64,000 bases of DNA from Bradyrhizobium sp. 199 (GTDB taxonomy: Bacteria > Pseudomonadota > Alphaproteobacteria > Rhizobiales > Xanthobacteraceae): assembly GCF_023073355.1 (NCBI RefSeq), contig NZ_JADPJI010000008.1, positions 496,001 to 560,000 of the forward strand, given 5' to 3'. The position numbers were made by a program, and so were the translations under genes. Below are positions 31,432-41,508 of the stretch, piece by piece; positions within the stretch are counted from its first letter, which is position 1; each line of letters opens with the position of its first letter. The notes under the pieces are model-generated. The model saw only the letters and a list, made by a program, of their open reading frames with translations, did no database searches and was not told where the DNA came from.

Positions 31432-34137
31432 ATGTTCGACGGCCCGTTTGATGTCTTTGCGTGGATCATAGCGATCGCCGCGTTCCTCATTGCGATCAAG
31501 GCTTCCGGCCAGGCGGGTGAGCTGCGCCGGCGACTGAATTTGCTCGAAGAGATGTTTCAGGCACAGCGGCAGCTGCAGCCGCCGCCGCTCACACCTGTTT
31601 GGGAGCAGGCGCCCGCCACCACGACCGATACCGCGGAGCCGCCGCCGCTTGTGCCGGAAACTGAACCGGCCTCGCCGCTCGTTACCGAAGCTGTTTCGCC
31701 GCCGCCGCTCGAAGCGGTCCCTGAAGCCGATGCGCCGCCTCCGCCTCTGCCCGCGCCTGCGCCCGGTTTCGAGGAGCAGCTCGGCACCCGGTGGGTGGTG
31801 TGGATCGGCGGCCTTGCGCTCGCGCTCGGCGGCTTCTTCATGGTGCGCTATTCGATCGAGGCCGGCCTTCTCGGCCCCGGCGTGCGCGTGTTTCTGGGCG
31901 GCCTGTTCGCAGCCGCGCTGCTCGGGGCCGGCGAGTGGTCGCGGCGCAAGGAGAGCATTTCCAACATCCAGGCGCTGCCGATCGCCAACATCCCGGCGAT
32001 CCTCACCGCCGCCGGTACGGCGGTGGCATTCGCGACCATCTATGCCGCCTATGCGCTCTACGGCTTCCTCGTGCCTGCCACCGCCTTCGTGCTGCTCGGC
32101 ATCGTCGCCATGTGCACGCTCGCCGCCGCGCTGCTGCACGGACCGGCGCTCGCCGGCCTCGGCGTGGTCGGCGCGTTCGTGACGCCGCTCCTCGTCTCCA
32201 GCGGCAAGCCGGACTATTGGGCGCTTTACATTTACCTCGCGGTCGTCACCGCCGCGAGCTTCGGCCTCGCCCGCATCCGGCTATGGCGCTGGCTGGCGGT
32301 CACCACGATCGGGTTCGCCGTGCTGTGGGTCTTCCCGGGTCTGGACACCGAAGGCTTGCAGGTCGCGCCGCACGCCTTCCATGTCATGGCAGGCTTCGTG
32401 CTCGCCGCCCTCCTCGTCGTCTGCGGCTTCATGTTCGGGCCAACGATCGAGGACGGCGAGATCGAGCCGGTGTCATCGAGCTCGCTCGGCGCCTATCTGT
32501 TCGGCGCGATGCTGATCGTGCTGTCGAGCGCGCATGCCGATCTGGCGCTGATCGCGTTTGCACTTCTCGTCGGCGCAACGCTTCTCGTCGCCTGGCGCGC
32601 GCCGGCGGCCACCGGCGCGCTCGGCGCAGCCGCGGCGACCGTCTTCATCGTGTTCGCCGAATGGGCGGTGCGGGCCAATCCGGACATGCTGGTGCTGCCG
32701 GGCGGCCCAATGTCCGGCCTCGGACCGACCGCGATTGACAGCTCCGTGACGCTGCATCTGGTGACGGCCGCGCTCTTTGCCGCCGGCTTCGGCATTGCGG
32801 GCTTTCTCGCCCAGGGCCGTTCGAACTCGGCGATCATCCCGGTGGTGTGGTCGGCAACGGCAGTGGCGACGCCGATCGCGATCCTGGTTGCGCTCTACGC
32901 CCGCATCGCTCATCTCGACCGCTCGATCCCGTTTGCAATCCTCGCGGTGCTGCTCGCCGCGGCGTTCGGCGCCGCGACCGAGGCTCTCACGCGCCGCGAG
33001 ACCCGGCCAGGCACCATGATCTCGACCGCTTTGTTCGCGACCGGCACGCTTGGTGCGCTGGCGCTGGCGCTGACCTTCGCTCTGGAGAAGGGCTGGCTGA
33101 CGATCGCGCTGGCGCTGATGTCGCTCGGCACCGCCTGGATCTCGCTGCAGCGGCCGATCCCGTTCCTGCGCTGGCTCGCCGCCATCTTCGCGGGGCTCGT
33201 CACCGCGCGCATCGCCTATGATCCGTGCATCGTCGGCGATGCCGTCGGCACCACGCCGATCTTCAACTGGCTGCTCTGGGGCTACGGCGTGCCCGCGGCA
33301 TCGTTCTGGGGCGCGAGCATCTTCCTGCGGCGCCGGGCCGACGATGCGCCGCTGCGCATGGTCGAGACCGCCGCGATTCTGTTCACCGCGCTGCTCACGT
33401 TCATGGAGATCCGGCACTTTGCGACCGGCGGCCGTATGACCGCGGCCCCCTCGCTGCTCGAATTCGGGCTGCAGGTCTGCATCACGCTCGCAATGGCGAT
33501 CGGGCTGGAACGGCTGCGGCTGCGCAGCCACAGCATCGTGCACAATGTCGGTGCGATCGTGCTCACTGCGATTGCCGGGTTCATCAGTGTGTTCGGCCTC
33601 CTTATCCTGGAGAACCCGTTGCTGTTCTCCGGTGTCAATGTCGGCGGCCTTATCTTCAACCTGCTGCTGCTCGGCTACGCTCTGCCGGCCGTGCTGATGC
33701 TGCTGCTGTCCTATGCGGTGGCGGGCCATCGCCCCGTCGCCTACGCCAACACGATCGCAGGCGGCGCGCTGGTGTTCGCGCTCGCTTACGTGACGCTGGA
33801 GATCCGCCGCTTCTATCACGGCCCGGTCCTGCTCTACGGCGGCACCACGGGGGCGGAGCAATACACCTATTCGATCGGCTGGCTCGGCTTCGGCGTGGTG
33901 CTGCTCGGCGTTGGCATCCTCGTCAACTCGGAGCGCGCGCGGCTGGCGTCGGCCGCAGTCATCGCGCTGACGATCCTCAAGGCCTTCGTGATCGATATGT
34001 CGACGTTGACAGGCGTCTACCGCGCGCTGTCGTTCATGTGTCTCGGCATCGTGCTGGTCGCGATCGGCTGGCTGTACCAGCGCATCCTATTCCGGCGGCA
34101 GGTCGCGCCGCCGCCGGCTCCGCAGACGGTTAGCTGA
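31432..34137 (+). CDS. Large DUF2339 polytopic membrane protein
   Basis: A 901-residue integral membrane protein. An N-terminal segment (about 8-25) is followed by a coiled piece (LRRRLNLLEEMFQAQRQLQ) and a Pro-rich linker to about residue 115. Then come some two dozen hydrophobic spans with short loops, starting LGTRWVVWIGGLALALGGFF, the DUF2339 hallmark. The ATG at 31432 has GGAGG upstream; a GTG 11 codons earlier is possible. DUF2339 proteins are of unknown role, proposed in cell-envelope processes. It ends in a repeat element next to the convergent MCP gene. Confidence 0.9.
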   Translation: MFDGPFDVFAWIIAIAAFLIAIKASGQAGELRRRLNLLEEMFQAQRQLQPPPLTPVWEQAPATTTDTAEPPPLVPETEPASPLVTEAVSPPPLEAVPEADAPPPPLPAPAPGFEEQLGTRWVVWIGGLALALGGFFMVRYSIEAGLLGPGVRVFLGGLFAAALLGAGEWSRRKESISNIQALPIANIPAILTAAGTAVAFATIYAAYALYGFLVPATAFVLLGIVAMCTLAAALLHGPALAGLGVVGAFVTPLLVSSGKPDYWALYIYLAVVTAASFGLARIRLWRWLAVTTIGFAVLWVFPGLDTEGLQVAPHAFHVMAGFVLAALLVVCGFMFGPTIEDGEIEPVSSSSLGAYLFGAMLIVLSSAHADLALIAFALLVGATLLVAWRAPAATGALGAAAATVFIVFAEWAVRANPDMLVLPGGPMSGLGPTAIDSSVTLHLVTAALFAAGFGIAGFLAQGRSNSAIIPVVWSATAVATPIAILVALYARIAHLDRSIPFAILAVLLAAAFGAATEALTRRETRPGTMISTALFATGTLGALALALTFALEKGWLTIALALMSLGTAWISLQRPIPFLRWLAAIFAGLVTARIAYDPCIVGDAVGTTPIFNWLLWGYGVPAASFWGASIFLRRRADDAPLRMVETAAILFTALLTFMEIRHFATGGRMTAAPSLLEFGLQVCITLAMAIGLERLRLRSHSIVHNVGAIVLTAIAGFISVFGLLILENPLLFSGVNVGGLIFNLLLLGYALPAVLMLLLSYAVAGHRPVAYANTIAGGALVFALAYVTLEIRRFYHGPVLLYGGTTGAEQYTYSIGWLGFGVVLLGVGILVNSERARLASAAVIALTILKAFVIDMSTLTGVYRALSFMCLGIVLVAIGWLYQRILFRRQVAPPPAPQTVS

Positions 34138-34145
34138 ATTGTTTC

Positions 34146-34192
34146 AGCATGATCTTTTCGGAAAACCGCTTCGCACTTTTCCGGATCATGCT
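34146..34192. repeat. GCATGATC palindromic repeat, copy A2
   Basis: AGCATGATC...GATCATGCT with the inner arms TTTTCGGAAAACCG and CACTTTTCCG. This is the same element as at 15483-15531, inverted. It sits between the convergent DUF2339 and MCP genes and may act as a two-way transcription stop. Confidence 0.8.
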
Positions 34193-34200
34193 CCTGAGGA

Positions 34201-35889
34201 TCAGGCCGCGCGGACCGACTCCAGGAACTGCGCGACCTCGACCTTGAGACGCGTGCTGTCGGTCGCCAGCGATTTCGCCGCCGACAGCACCTCGACCGAG
34301 GCTTCGCCCGTCTCGATCGCACCGCGCTGCACGTCGGTAATGTTCGCCGAGACCTCCTGCGTGCCGACCGAGGCCTGCTGAACGTTACGCGAGATCTCCT
34401 GGGTCGCGGCGCCCTGCTCCTCGACGGCGGCGGCGATCGCTGCGGACACTTCCGACAGCCGCTCGATGGTGCCGCCGATCTCCTGGATGGCGCTGACGGA
34501 CTCCTGCGTCGCGGCCTGGATGCCCGACACCTGCGCGCCGATCTCGCCGGTCGCCTTCGCGGTCTGCTCGGCCAACGCCTTGACTTCCGACGCGACGACC
34601 GCGAAGCCACGGCCGGCTTCGCCCGCGCGCGCCGCCTCGATGGTGGCGTTCAGTGCCAGCAAATTGGTCTGGCCTGCGATGGTGTTGATAAGCTCGACCA
34701 CGTCGCCAATGCGGGAGGCCGCCTGCGACAGCGCGTTGACGCGCTCGTTGGTCCGCGCGGCCTGCTCGACGGCTTCTGCCGCCATCCGCGCCGAATCCTG
34801 CACGCGGCGGCTGATCTCGGTGATGGAGGACGACAGTTCTTCGGATGCGGAGGCGACCGCCTGCACGTTGGTGGAGGCCTCCTCGGACGCAGCCGCAACC
34901 ACGGTCGCGAGCTCCTGGCCGCGCTGCGCGGTGCCGGTCAGCGTCGAGGCCGACGCCTCGAGTTCGGTCGAGGCGGAGGAGACCGTGCCGACCACCTCGC
35001 CGATCATGGCTTCAAACCTGGTGGTGATCGCATCGACCCGGCGGCCGCGTTCGATCTTGGCCTCGGCGTCGCGCGCGGCCGCCTCGTCGGCGGCCTTCTT
35101 GGCGATCAGCGCCTCCTTGAAGATCTGAAGCGCATCCGCCATCGAACCGATCTCGGTCTTCTCGCCGCGATGCGGCACCTCGGCCGAGAGGTCGCCCTGG
35201 CCGAGCGACTGCATCGGACGGATGATCGAGGCTATGCCACGGGAGACGTCGCGCACGAGATAATAGGCGGCGCCGATCGCGATCACGACGGAGAGCACGA
35301 TGATGCCGACCAGCACGCGGAAAATCGTGGCGTAGCTGTCGGCCGCCTGCTTCGTCTCAAGCTCGGCGCCCCTGTTGTTGAGCTCGATCGCTTTCTGAAG
35401 CAGCGGATCGGCGGCCTGCGCCATCTTGGCGACCTTGGTCTGCAGCATCTCGTTGGCATCGGTCGGGAAGCGGCCGACGCTCTTGCGCGACAGCGCCATC
35501 GTCTCCTGCACGCCATTCAGATATTCGGCCCACGCCTTGCTCCATTGCTCGTAGAGCGAGCGTTCCTCGGCGACCGTCATCAGCGGCTCGTAGACCTTGC
35601 GCGTCTTCTCGATGCGCTCGCGCAACGAGGCAAGGCGCTTCTCGGCGGCTTCCTTGCCTTCGGCGGTGTCCTGCATCAGATGCAGGCGAAGCGCGACGCG
35701 CAGCTCATTGATGTCGGCGCGCATCGATCCGAGCGCACGCACGCTCGGCAGCCAGCTCTCCGCGATTTCGACAGTGTGGGCGTTGATGTTCTGCATCGTG
35801 CCGATCGCTGTCACGCCGACACCCGCGAGCGAGAGAACGAGAACTGACAACACGGTCAGCAGCTTGAAGACGATCGACAGTTTCGACAT
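34201..35889 (-). CDS. Methyl-accepting chemotaxis protein 1
   Basis: A 562-residue chemoreceptor. TM1 is about residues 7-29, and a periplasmic four-helix sensor region (4HB type) runs to about 190. TM2 (IFRVLVGIIVLSVVIAIGAA) is at about 190-210, followed by HAMP to about 265 and the signalling hairpin. The conserved tip EVVELINTIAGQTNLLALNA-like sequence includes the CheA/CheW contact. The ATG at 35889 (MSKLSIVFKL) is chosen over an upstream one at 35946. It is first of three MCP genes in tandem. Ligand unknown; no CheBR-binding pentapeptide at the C-terminus. Confidence 0.93.
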   Translation of the reverse strand: MSKLSIVFKLLTVLSVLVLSLAGVGVTAIGTMQNINAHTVEIAESWLPSVRALGSMRADINELRVALRLHLMQDTAEGKEAAEKRLASLRERIEKTRKVYEPLMTVAEERSLYEQWSKAWAEYLNGVQETMALSRKSVGRFPTDANEMLQTKVAKMAQAADPLLQKAIELNNRGAELETKQAADSYATIFRVLVGIIVLSVVIAIGAAYYLVRDVSRGIASIIRPMQSLGQGDLSAEVPHRGEKTEIGSMADALQIFKEALIAKKAADEAAARDAEAKIERGRRVDAITTRFEAMIGEVVGTVSSASTELEASASTLTGTAQRGQELATVVAAASEEASTNVQAVASASEELSSSITEISRRVQDSARMAAEAVEQAARTNERVNALSQAASRIGDVVELINTIAGQTNLLALNATIEAARAGEAGRGFAVVASEVKALAEQTAKATGEIGAQVSGIQAATQESVSAIQEIGGTIERLSEVSAAIAAAVEEQGAATQEISRNVQQASVGTQEVSANITDVQRGAIETGEASVEVLSAAKSLATDSTRLKVEVAQFLESVRAA

Positions 35890-36179
35890 CACACAAATCC
35901 CAACAATGCCCAGCAACGCGCATTCCACCTGCAACACGGGCGTCACAACGGACGACCGAGCGGCAGTCAGTTCAACAGTGCTGGCTGGTTCTTATCCCGC
36001 AAGATTGCCCTTGATACTCGCAAGCAGGCGTTAACATGATCCTACGTAAAACTACGGGCGCAGCCTGGTGCGCATTATTTTCCTTGCAATCATTTGTTGC
36101 GGCACGCGGCTATCACGTGCTGTGGTGCGAGCGCGCCGCCCTTGACGCGCTGCAACACTGCTCGAATTGACGAGCGCCG

Positions 36180-38150
36180 CTAGGCCGCCCGCACCGAGTC
36201 CAGGAAGCGCGCGACCTCGCTCTTGAGCCGGTTGCTCTCCTGCGACAGCGACTGCGCGGCCGAATGAACCTGCGCCGAAGCCGCTCCGGTCTCGCCGGCG
36301 CCGCGCTGGACGTCGGCGATGTTCGCGGAGACTTCCGAGGTACCTTGTGCCGCGTGCTGGATGTTGCGGGAGATCTCCTGCGTGGCGGCACCCTGTTCCT
36401 CCATCGCAGCGGCGATGGTCGACGAGATCTCCGACATCTTGGCGATGGTGTCGCCGATCTCCTTGATCGCGCCGGCCGAGTCCTCCGTCGCGGCCTGGAT
36501 CGCGCCGATGTGCTGGCCGATCTCGCCCGTGGCTTTCGCGGTCTGCTCGGCAAGTGCCTTCACTTCGGTTGCGACCACGGCAAAGCCCTTGCCGGCTTCG
36601 CCCGCCCGCGCCGCCTCGATCGTGGCGTTGAGTGCAAGGAGGTTGGTCTGTGCGGCGATGGTGTTGATCAGCTCGACCACGTCGCCGATGCGGGAGGCGG
36701 CCTTCGTCAGCTCGGTGACGCGCGCATTGGTGTGCTGGGCCTGCGCGACGGCGACGTCGGCGACGCGCGCCGATTCCTGCACCTGGCGGCTGATCTCAGA
36801 GACCGACGAGGTCATCTCCTCGCTGGCTGCGGAAACCGATTGCACATTGGCGGACGCCTCCTCCGAGGCCGCCGCCACGGCGGTGGCAAGCCCGTTGCCG
36901 CGCTCGGCGGCCTGGGTCAGCGTGTTCGCCGACGCCTCGAGCTCGGTTGCCGCCGACGAGACCGTCCCGATGATCTCGCCGACCGCGCCTTCGAACGTGT
37001 CGGCGAGCCGCTGCATGTCTTGCTTGCGCTGCGCGCGCCCGCGCACGTCCGCCTCGGCCTGCTCGGTGCGCAGCCGATCGGCCTCGGCCATGTTGCTCCT
37101 GAACACCTCGACGGCACCGGCCATCTCGCCGATTTCATCCTTGCGCCCGATACCGGGAACGGAGATCGAGAGCTCGCCGCGCGCAAGCCGCGTCATCGCA
37201 CCGACCATGGCGGCAAGGGTCTTCGAGATCGATCGTCCGAGCAGGAAGCCGACCGCGGCGAGCACGACGACGGCAATGGCGAAGGCGACCATCATCGACG
37301 TGCGCACAGCCTCGCGGGTCGCAGCTTCCGCCGCCTCGGCCTGCTTGTACAGGCCTTCGACTGTGTTGCGCACCTCGATCATACCCGGTTCTAACCCACG
37401 GAACGTCTTCATCATGCTGTCGTCGAGTGCCGCGGTTTGCTGCGCGGCCTCCACCCAGGATGCGAACTCGGATTGATATTTCTGCAGCTTGGCCGCGACC
37501 TCATTCATCACCGCCGTTGGGACCGCGACGACCTCTATTGCCTTGGAGAATTCGGCTGCGGCCTTCCGCATCTCGACGATGTATTTTGGGTCGCGCCGCA
37601 GCATGAAGTCCTTCTCATGCCGGCGCATCATCAGCATCCAGCTCGTGGTCCTGGGATCGTCGATCTCCTTCAGCTTGGCCTCGATGTCGTGTACCGCGGC
37701 GCGGAGCGAGCCGGACAGGCCGAGCGTCTCGTTCAGGCCCAGCTTGATCTCGGCGGCGACCAGCGCATTGAAGTCCGACGCGTAACGCTTGAAGCCGTCC
37801 TGCGCCTGCTTCATCCTGTCGGACATCGCACTCATGCCGCCCGCCGACATCAGCCGCTCCACCTCCTCGAAGTCGCGATTGATCGGGCCGATCAGCTCGG
37901 CATGCGCCTTGGCGTAACTTTCATTGCGCCGTTGCTGAAAATTCTTTTCGTTGCGGCGAGCCTCCAGCATCTCGATCGAGAGCTGCTTGTTGAGATCGGC
38001 GATCGCGCGGGCGCGGTTGGCAGCGTCGCGGGAGCTGTCCTGGGAGCGGCTGCCGATCTCGTAGATCGCGCCGAAGGCGACGAGCCCGATGAGGCCGAAC
38101 AGTCCGATCGCCATGACCTTATGAGTAAGGCGAATGGAAATGCCGCTCAT
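36180..38150 (-). CDS. Methyl-accepting chemotaxis protein 2 (HBM-type sensor)
   Basis: A 656-residue chemoreceptor. TM1 is about residues 12-32. The large periplasmic region (about 35-290) carries LEARRNEKNFQQRRNESY and later MMRRHEKDFMLRRD, the repeated arginine/EK-D-F pattern of the helical bimodular (HBM) sensor that in Pseudomonas McpS binds C4 and TCA-cycle acids. TM2 is near 293-312 (MMVAFAIAVVVLAAVGFLLG), followed by HAMP and signalling hairpin. GGAGCAGG before ATG 38150 decides the start. The C-terminal 250 residues are close to those of the neighbouring MCPs, so the cluster probably arose by duplication with sensor swapping. Confidence 0.93.
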   Translation of the reverse strand: MSGISIRLTHKVMAIGLFGLIGLVAFGAIYEIGSRSQDSSRDAANRARAIADLNKQLSIEMLEARRNEKNFQQRRNESYAKAHAELIGPINRDFEEVERLMSAGGMSAMSDRMKQAQDGFKRYASDFNALVAAEIKLGLNETLGLSGSLRAAVHDIEAKLKEIDDPRTTSWMLMMRRHEKDFMLRRDPKYIVEMRKAAAEFSKAIEVVAVPTAVMNEVAAKLQKYQSEFASWVEAAQQTAALDDSMMKTFRGLEPGMIEVRNTVEGLYKQAEAAEAATREAVRTSMMVAFAIAVVVLAAVGFLLGRSISKTLAAMVGAMTRLARGELSISVPGIGRKDEIGEMAGAVEVFRSNMAEADRLRTEQAEADVRGRAQRKQDMQRLADTFEGAVGEIIGTVSSAATELEASANTLTQAAERGNGLATAVAAASEEASANVQSVSAASEEMTSSVSEISRQVQESARVADVAVAQAQHTNARVTELTKAASRIGDVVELINTIAAQTNLLALNATIEAARAGEAGKGFAVVATEVKALAEQTAKATGEIGQHIGAIQAATEDSAGAIKEIGDTIAKMSEISSTIAAAMEEQGAATQEISRNIQHAAQGTSEVSANIADVQRGAGETGAASAQVHSAAQSLSQESNRLKSEVARFLDSVRAA

Positions 38151-38337
38151 GAACCTGCTCCAACGATTGAGACGCAACACGCGAAGGGCGACTCAGCGCC
38201 CGGAATATTGCGGGCATCATGACTGCGTCGGTTTTCCGGAAGGTTAACCCTGCGGCACGGATCGCAACGTCGAAATACGAACGCGCGCAACCGCCGCGCA
38301 GTCACGCGCTGGTTGCAGGCTGCGAAGGGCGCCGCCG

Positions 38338-40494
38338 TCAGGCGGCGCGCACGGTGCCGAGAAACTTGCCGACCTCGAGCTTGAGGCGATTGCTGTCGCC
38401 GGACAGCATCTGCGCGGCGGACAGCACCTGCGAGGACGCCGAGCCCGTCTCGCTGGCGCCGCGCTGCACGTCGGTGATGTTGGACGACACTTGATGAGTA
38501 CCTTCCGCCGCCTGGTGCACGTTACGGGAAATTTCTTGCGTCGCCGCGCCCTGCTCCTCAACGGCAGCCGCGATGGTGGAAGAAATCTCCGACAGCTTCT
38601 CGATGGTGTGGCTGATGTCCTTGATGGCGCCGACCGAATGCTCGGTCGCGCTCTGGATGCTGGCGATCTGCTGCCCGATCTCGCCCGTCGCCTTCGCAGT
38701 CTGCTCGGCGAGCGCCTTGACCTCGGAGGCGACCACGGCGAAGCCCCTACCGGCCTCGCCGGCGCGGGCGGCCTCGATCGTCGCGTTGAGCGCCAGCAAG
38801 TTAGTCTGGCCGGCGATGGTGTTGATCAATTCCACCACGTCGCCGATCCGCGCCGCGGCCGCGGATAGCTCGCCGACGCGGTCGGTCGTGGTGCGGGCCT
38901 GGCGCACTGCCTCGCCCGCGACGCGCGCTGATTCCTGCACCTGCCGGCTGATCTCCGTGATCGAGGATGATAGTTCCTCGGTCGCAGAGGCCACCGACTG
39001 CACGTTTGTGGACGCTTCTTCGGAGGCGGCAGCCACCAATGTGGTGAGTTCCTGCCCGCGTTCCGCGGTCGACGTCAGCGTCGACGCCGAGGCTTCCAGT
39101 TCGGTCGCAGCCGAGGACACGGTATCGACGATTTCGCCTATTGCGGCTTCGAAGCCGTCGGCCAGCTTGTGCATCTCGGACTTGCGTTGCTCAGCCGCCC
39201 GCGCCTCGGCCGCAGCCTGCTCGCCGCGCATGCGTTCGACCTCGATACCGTTCAGCTTGAAGACTTCAACGGTGCGCGCCATCTCGCCGACCTCGTCACC
39301 TCGGCCGGTGCCGGGTACGTCGGTCGTGAAGTCACCATTGGCGAGACCGCCCATCGCAACCGAAATGGCTGAAAGCGGCTTAAGAATCCGCGAAAAGGTG
39401 ATCCAGAAGCTGACGCCGGCGAGCACCAGGGAGGCACAGAGCAACACGACCGTGAAAGCGAAATTGCGAGTGCTGGTTTCTGCCTGCATCGTGGCTTCGC
39501 GATCGGCGGCAGCACCAATAGCCTCTCCGAGCCTCAGAATAGCGCTGATGCCGGCAGTAGCCCGCGCGAAGTATTCCGGTCCCGTGATCCTGTAGTCTCC
39601 ACTTTCGGCGCCGGCAAGCACAGTCACACGCGTTTCGCCGTAGACGCCAAAATAAGTGTTTTCGACCTCCGTCATCGCCTCGCCGACCTGCACGGGAAGG
39701 TCCGAGCGCAGCCGCACCGGCACGACCGTGTCCCACGCAAGCTCGACCTTGGCGCGCAGCCCCGAAAGGCGCTCGAAGCCCTCCTTGCCGAGCTTTGCAT
39801 GGGATCCGACGGCCCCTGCCAGAAAGGCGCGCTCTCTTCCGGCATTCTCGGCCATCTGAGCCGTCAGATGCCGCAGGCCGATGAGTTGAGCCAGCCTTGC
39901 TACCGGCGGGCTGGTGAGAGTTTCGAGTGTCAAGCGCAAGCGGTTGCTCGCGACCTCGATCACCTCTGTGATCGCTGGAACGAAGCCATCCATCACCTCA
40001 GGCGCGCGTTCGGCGCGTGGGCGCGAAAGGCCGGCATCGATCTTCTCGCGCAAGAGACCCAGCGCTTCGAATTTCGCCTTGGCGTCCGCAAGCTGCCTTT
40101 GCCCCGCCGCCATTTCGGGAATCGCTCCGATATCGAGGGCGGCTCTGCGGAAGGCCTCGTCCGCCGTCGCACGCGCCTTTCCGATTTCGGCACGCCGGTC
40201 GGAGCCGGCGACTTCGGCCGACTTCAACGCCGCGTTGGTCAACCCGCGTTCAATTGCCCAATGTCCTGCGCTGCGCAACAGCAGCTGGGCAGCTCCATTG
40301 ACCTTCAGGAACGCTTCTGATTCTTGCCTCTTGACGATGGCCTCGAAGGCAATGAATCCAGCCGAGGCCAATCCGAGCAGCACCAGGGCAGAGATGATGG
40401 TTGGCAAGATCGTGCCGATCCGAACTTCTCCAAGCCGCCGCCATCCGCTGGCGGCCCCGGTTCGGATCAACTGACTATCACTGTGGCTCAACAT
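38338..40494 (-). CDS. Methyl-accepting chemotaxis protein 3 (NIT-like sensor)
   Basis: A 718-residue chemoreceptor. TM1 is about residues 29-49. The periplasmic sensor (about 50-345) has all-helical blocks with the ERG-type repeats HWAIERGLTNAAL and NAGRERAFLAGAV, which resemble the nitrate/nitrite-sensing (NIT) domain; that is a tentative reading. TM2 follows near 345-368 (FAFTVVLLCASLVLAGVSFW), then HAMP and signalling hairpin. The ATG at 40494 (MLSHSDSQ) follows GGGGAA. Its last 70 codons have a broken copy at 40845-41080, directly upstream of this gene. Confidence 0.92.
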   Translation of the reverse strand: MLSHSDSQLIRTGAASGWRRLGEVRIGTILPTIISALVLLGLASAGFIAFEAIVKRQESEAFLKVNGAAQLLLRSAGHWAIERGLTNAALKSAEVAGSDRRAEIGKARATADEAFRRAALDIGAIPEMAAGQRQLADAKAKFEALGLLREKIDAGLSRPRAERAPEVMDGFVPAITEVIEVASNRLRLTLETLTSPPVARLAQLIGLRHLTAQMAENAGRERAFLAGAVGSHAKLGKEGFERLSGLRAKVELAWDTVVPVRLRSDLPVQVGEAMTEVENTYFGVYGETRVTVLAGAESGDYRITGPEYFARATAGISAILRLGEAIGAAADREATMQAETSTRNFAFTVVLLCASLVLAGVSFWITFSRILKPLSAISVAMGGLANGDFTTDVPGTGRGDEVGEMARTVEVFKLNGIEVERMRGEQAAAEARAAEQRKSEMHKLADGFEAAIGEIVDTVSSAATELEASASTLTSTAERGQELTTLVAAASEEASTNVQSVASATEELSSSITEISRQVQESARVAGEAVRQARTTTDRVGELSAAAARIGDVVELINTIAGQTNLLALNATIEAARAGEAGRGFAVVASEVKALAEQTAKATGEIGQQIASIQSATEHSVGAIKDISHTIEKLSEISSTIAAAVEEQGAATQEISRNVHQAAEGTHQVSSNITDVQRGASETGSASSQVLSAAQMLSGDSNRLKLEVGKFLGTVRAA

Positions 40495-40844
40495 GGTACG
40501 TTTCCCCAAAGGAAACACGCAGCCAAGTCGTTGCAAGCTGCATGGGCGTTGATCGCCCTTGCCCACGAAACTAGCGCTCAGAGCTCCGCATTCTGGTTAA
40601 CGACCGGCTGCGGAGAAATACTGAGATTTCGGGCCAAATAGTTGAAATTGAAGAGATAACATCGCCAGAAAGTTGTAAATTTCAGCTTGAGGTGGCCACT
40701 GCGGTCTCTTGCAGCCGTGCTCTCGTCCCGTCTTGTCCGAGGCGTTTAAGGACCATCATCACGCGAAAGCAACCCGCGTTAGGAACGCGGGTCGTCTCGC
40801 GAGTCGCTTTTGGCGAGGTGCTTTGGACGTGATGCTCAGCCGGT
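40495..40844. other. 350-bp spacer with lower GC, presumed MCP3 promoter region
   Basis: Contains an AT-richer stretch (about 40605-40690) and an exact hairpin ACCCGCGT-TAGGA-ACGCGGGT at 40773-40793. No coding region is supported and no clear -35/-10 pair is identified. The region lies between MCP3 and the MCP remnant. Confidence 0.4.
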
Positions 40845-41080
40845 CCGGACGGTGCCGAGCAACTTGCTGACCTCGAGCTTGAGGCGGTTGCTGTCGCCGC
40901 AGCATCTGCGCGGCGGATAGCACCTGCGAGGACGCTGAACCCGTCTCGCGCGCGCCGCGCTGCACATCGGTGATGTTGGACGACACCTGAGTGCTCCGCC
41001 GCCTGCTGCACGTTACGGGAAATCTCCTGCGTCGCCGCGCCCTGCTCTCCCCATGCTCGCTGATCTCTGAAGAAATCGGG
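40845..41080 (-). pseudogene. Frameshifted C-terminal remnant of a fourth chemotaxis receptor
   Basis: The minus strand repeats the 3' end of MCP3 (38338-38570) at DNA level. The translated piece SSNITDVQRGARETGSASSQ and VLSAAQML matches MCP3 almost exactly. Two bases are missing after VLSAAQML (GTCGCCGCAG here against GTCGCCGGACAG), and a few more are lost near 40985, so the frame breaks at least twice. Nothing upstream of the last 75 or so codons remains. It ends near 41080, just before the DUF6894-type gene. A dead piece of a once longer tandem array, or a partial duplication. Confidence 0.85.
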
Positions 41081-41096
41081 CCGTAGAAGCACGGCG

Positions 41097-41348
41097 TCAG
41101 CCGGGGCGATTGGGCAGCGGATGGCTCTCGCCGACGAGGCTGATCCGGAAGACCGGCTGCTTGTTCTCGTCAAGCAGCTCCATGCACCACTCCGCATTCG
41201 GCTTCAGGCCGCGGGCGATGCCACTGAGCAGGTTGGCGCAAACCTCTGTCATCTCGGTCCAGGCGGCTGTGCGATCCTCGAACTCGTACGGCTGGTCGGC
41301 GGCGCCGGAATAGCGGCCGGTGCTGATGCGGAAGAAGTACAGCGACAT
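41097..41348 (-). CDS. DUF6894-like small protein
   Basis: An 83-residue protein starting MSLYFFRISTGRYSGAADQP, with the family shape (FFRI..., acidic EFEDRTAAWTEMTEV, then WCMELLDENKQPVFRISLVG) that I associate with DUF6894 proteins of rhizobia. Function unknown. It lies between the MCP remnant and a secreted protein gene. Confidence 0.7.
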   Translation of the reverse strand: MSLYFFRISTGRYSGAADQPYEFEDRTAAWTEMTEVCANLLSGIARGLKPNAEWCMELLDENKQPVFRISLVGESHPLPNRPG

Positions 41349-41508
41349 CGTCGAACCCTTTTATCGGGCCGCGCCCCCGGCCATACGCAAAGTGGAGCGC
41401 GAACAGCTACCAAGGCATGAAAGCCGCCGTCCGTATGACTACGGCGCGGCGGCTTCGTGTTCGATGGACGTCTTCAACGACAAGATGCGCGGACTGATGC
41501 GCAGGGTC

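Noticed and set aside
32473..33861. 462-codon frame antisense to the DUF2339 gene
   Set aside because: Mostly Arg, Gln, Asp and Glu; a typical complement-strand shadow of a hydrophobic protein gene.
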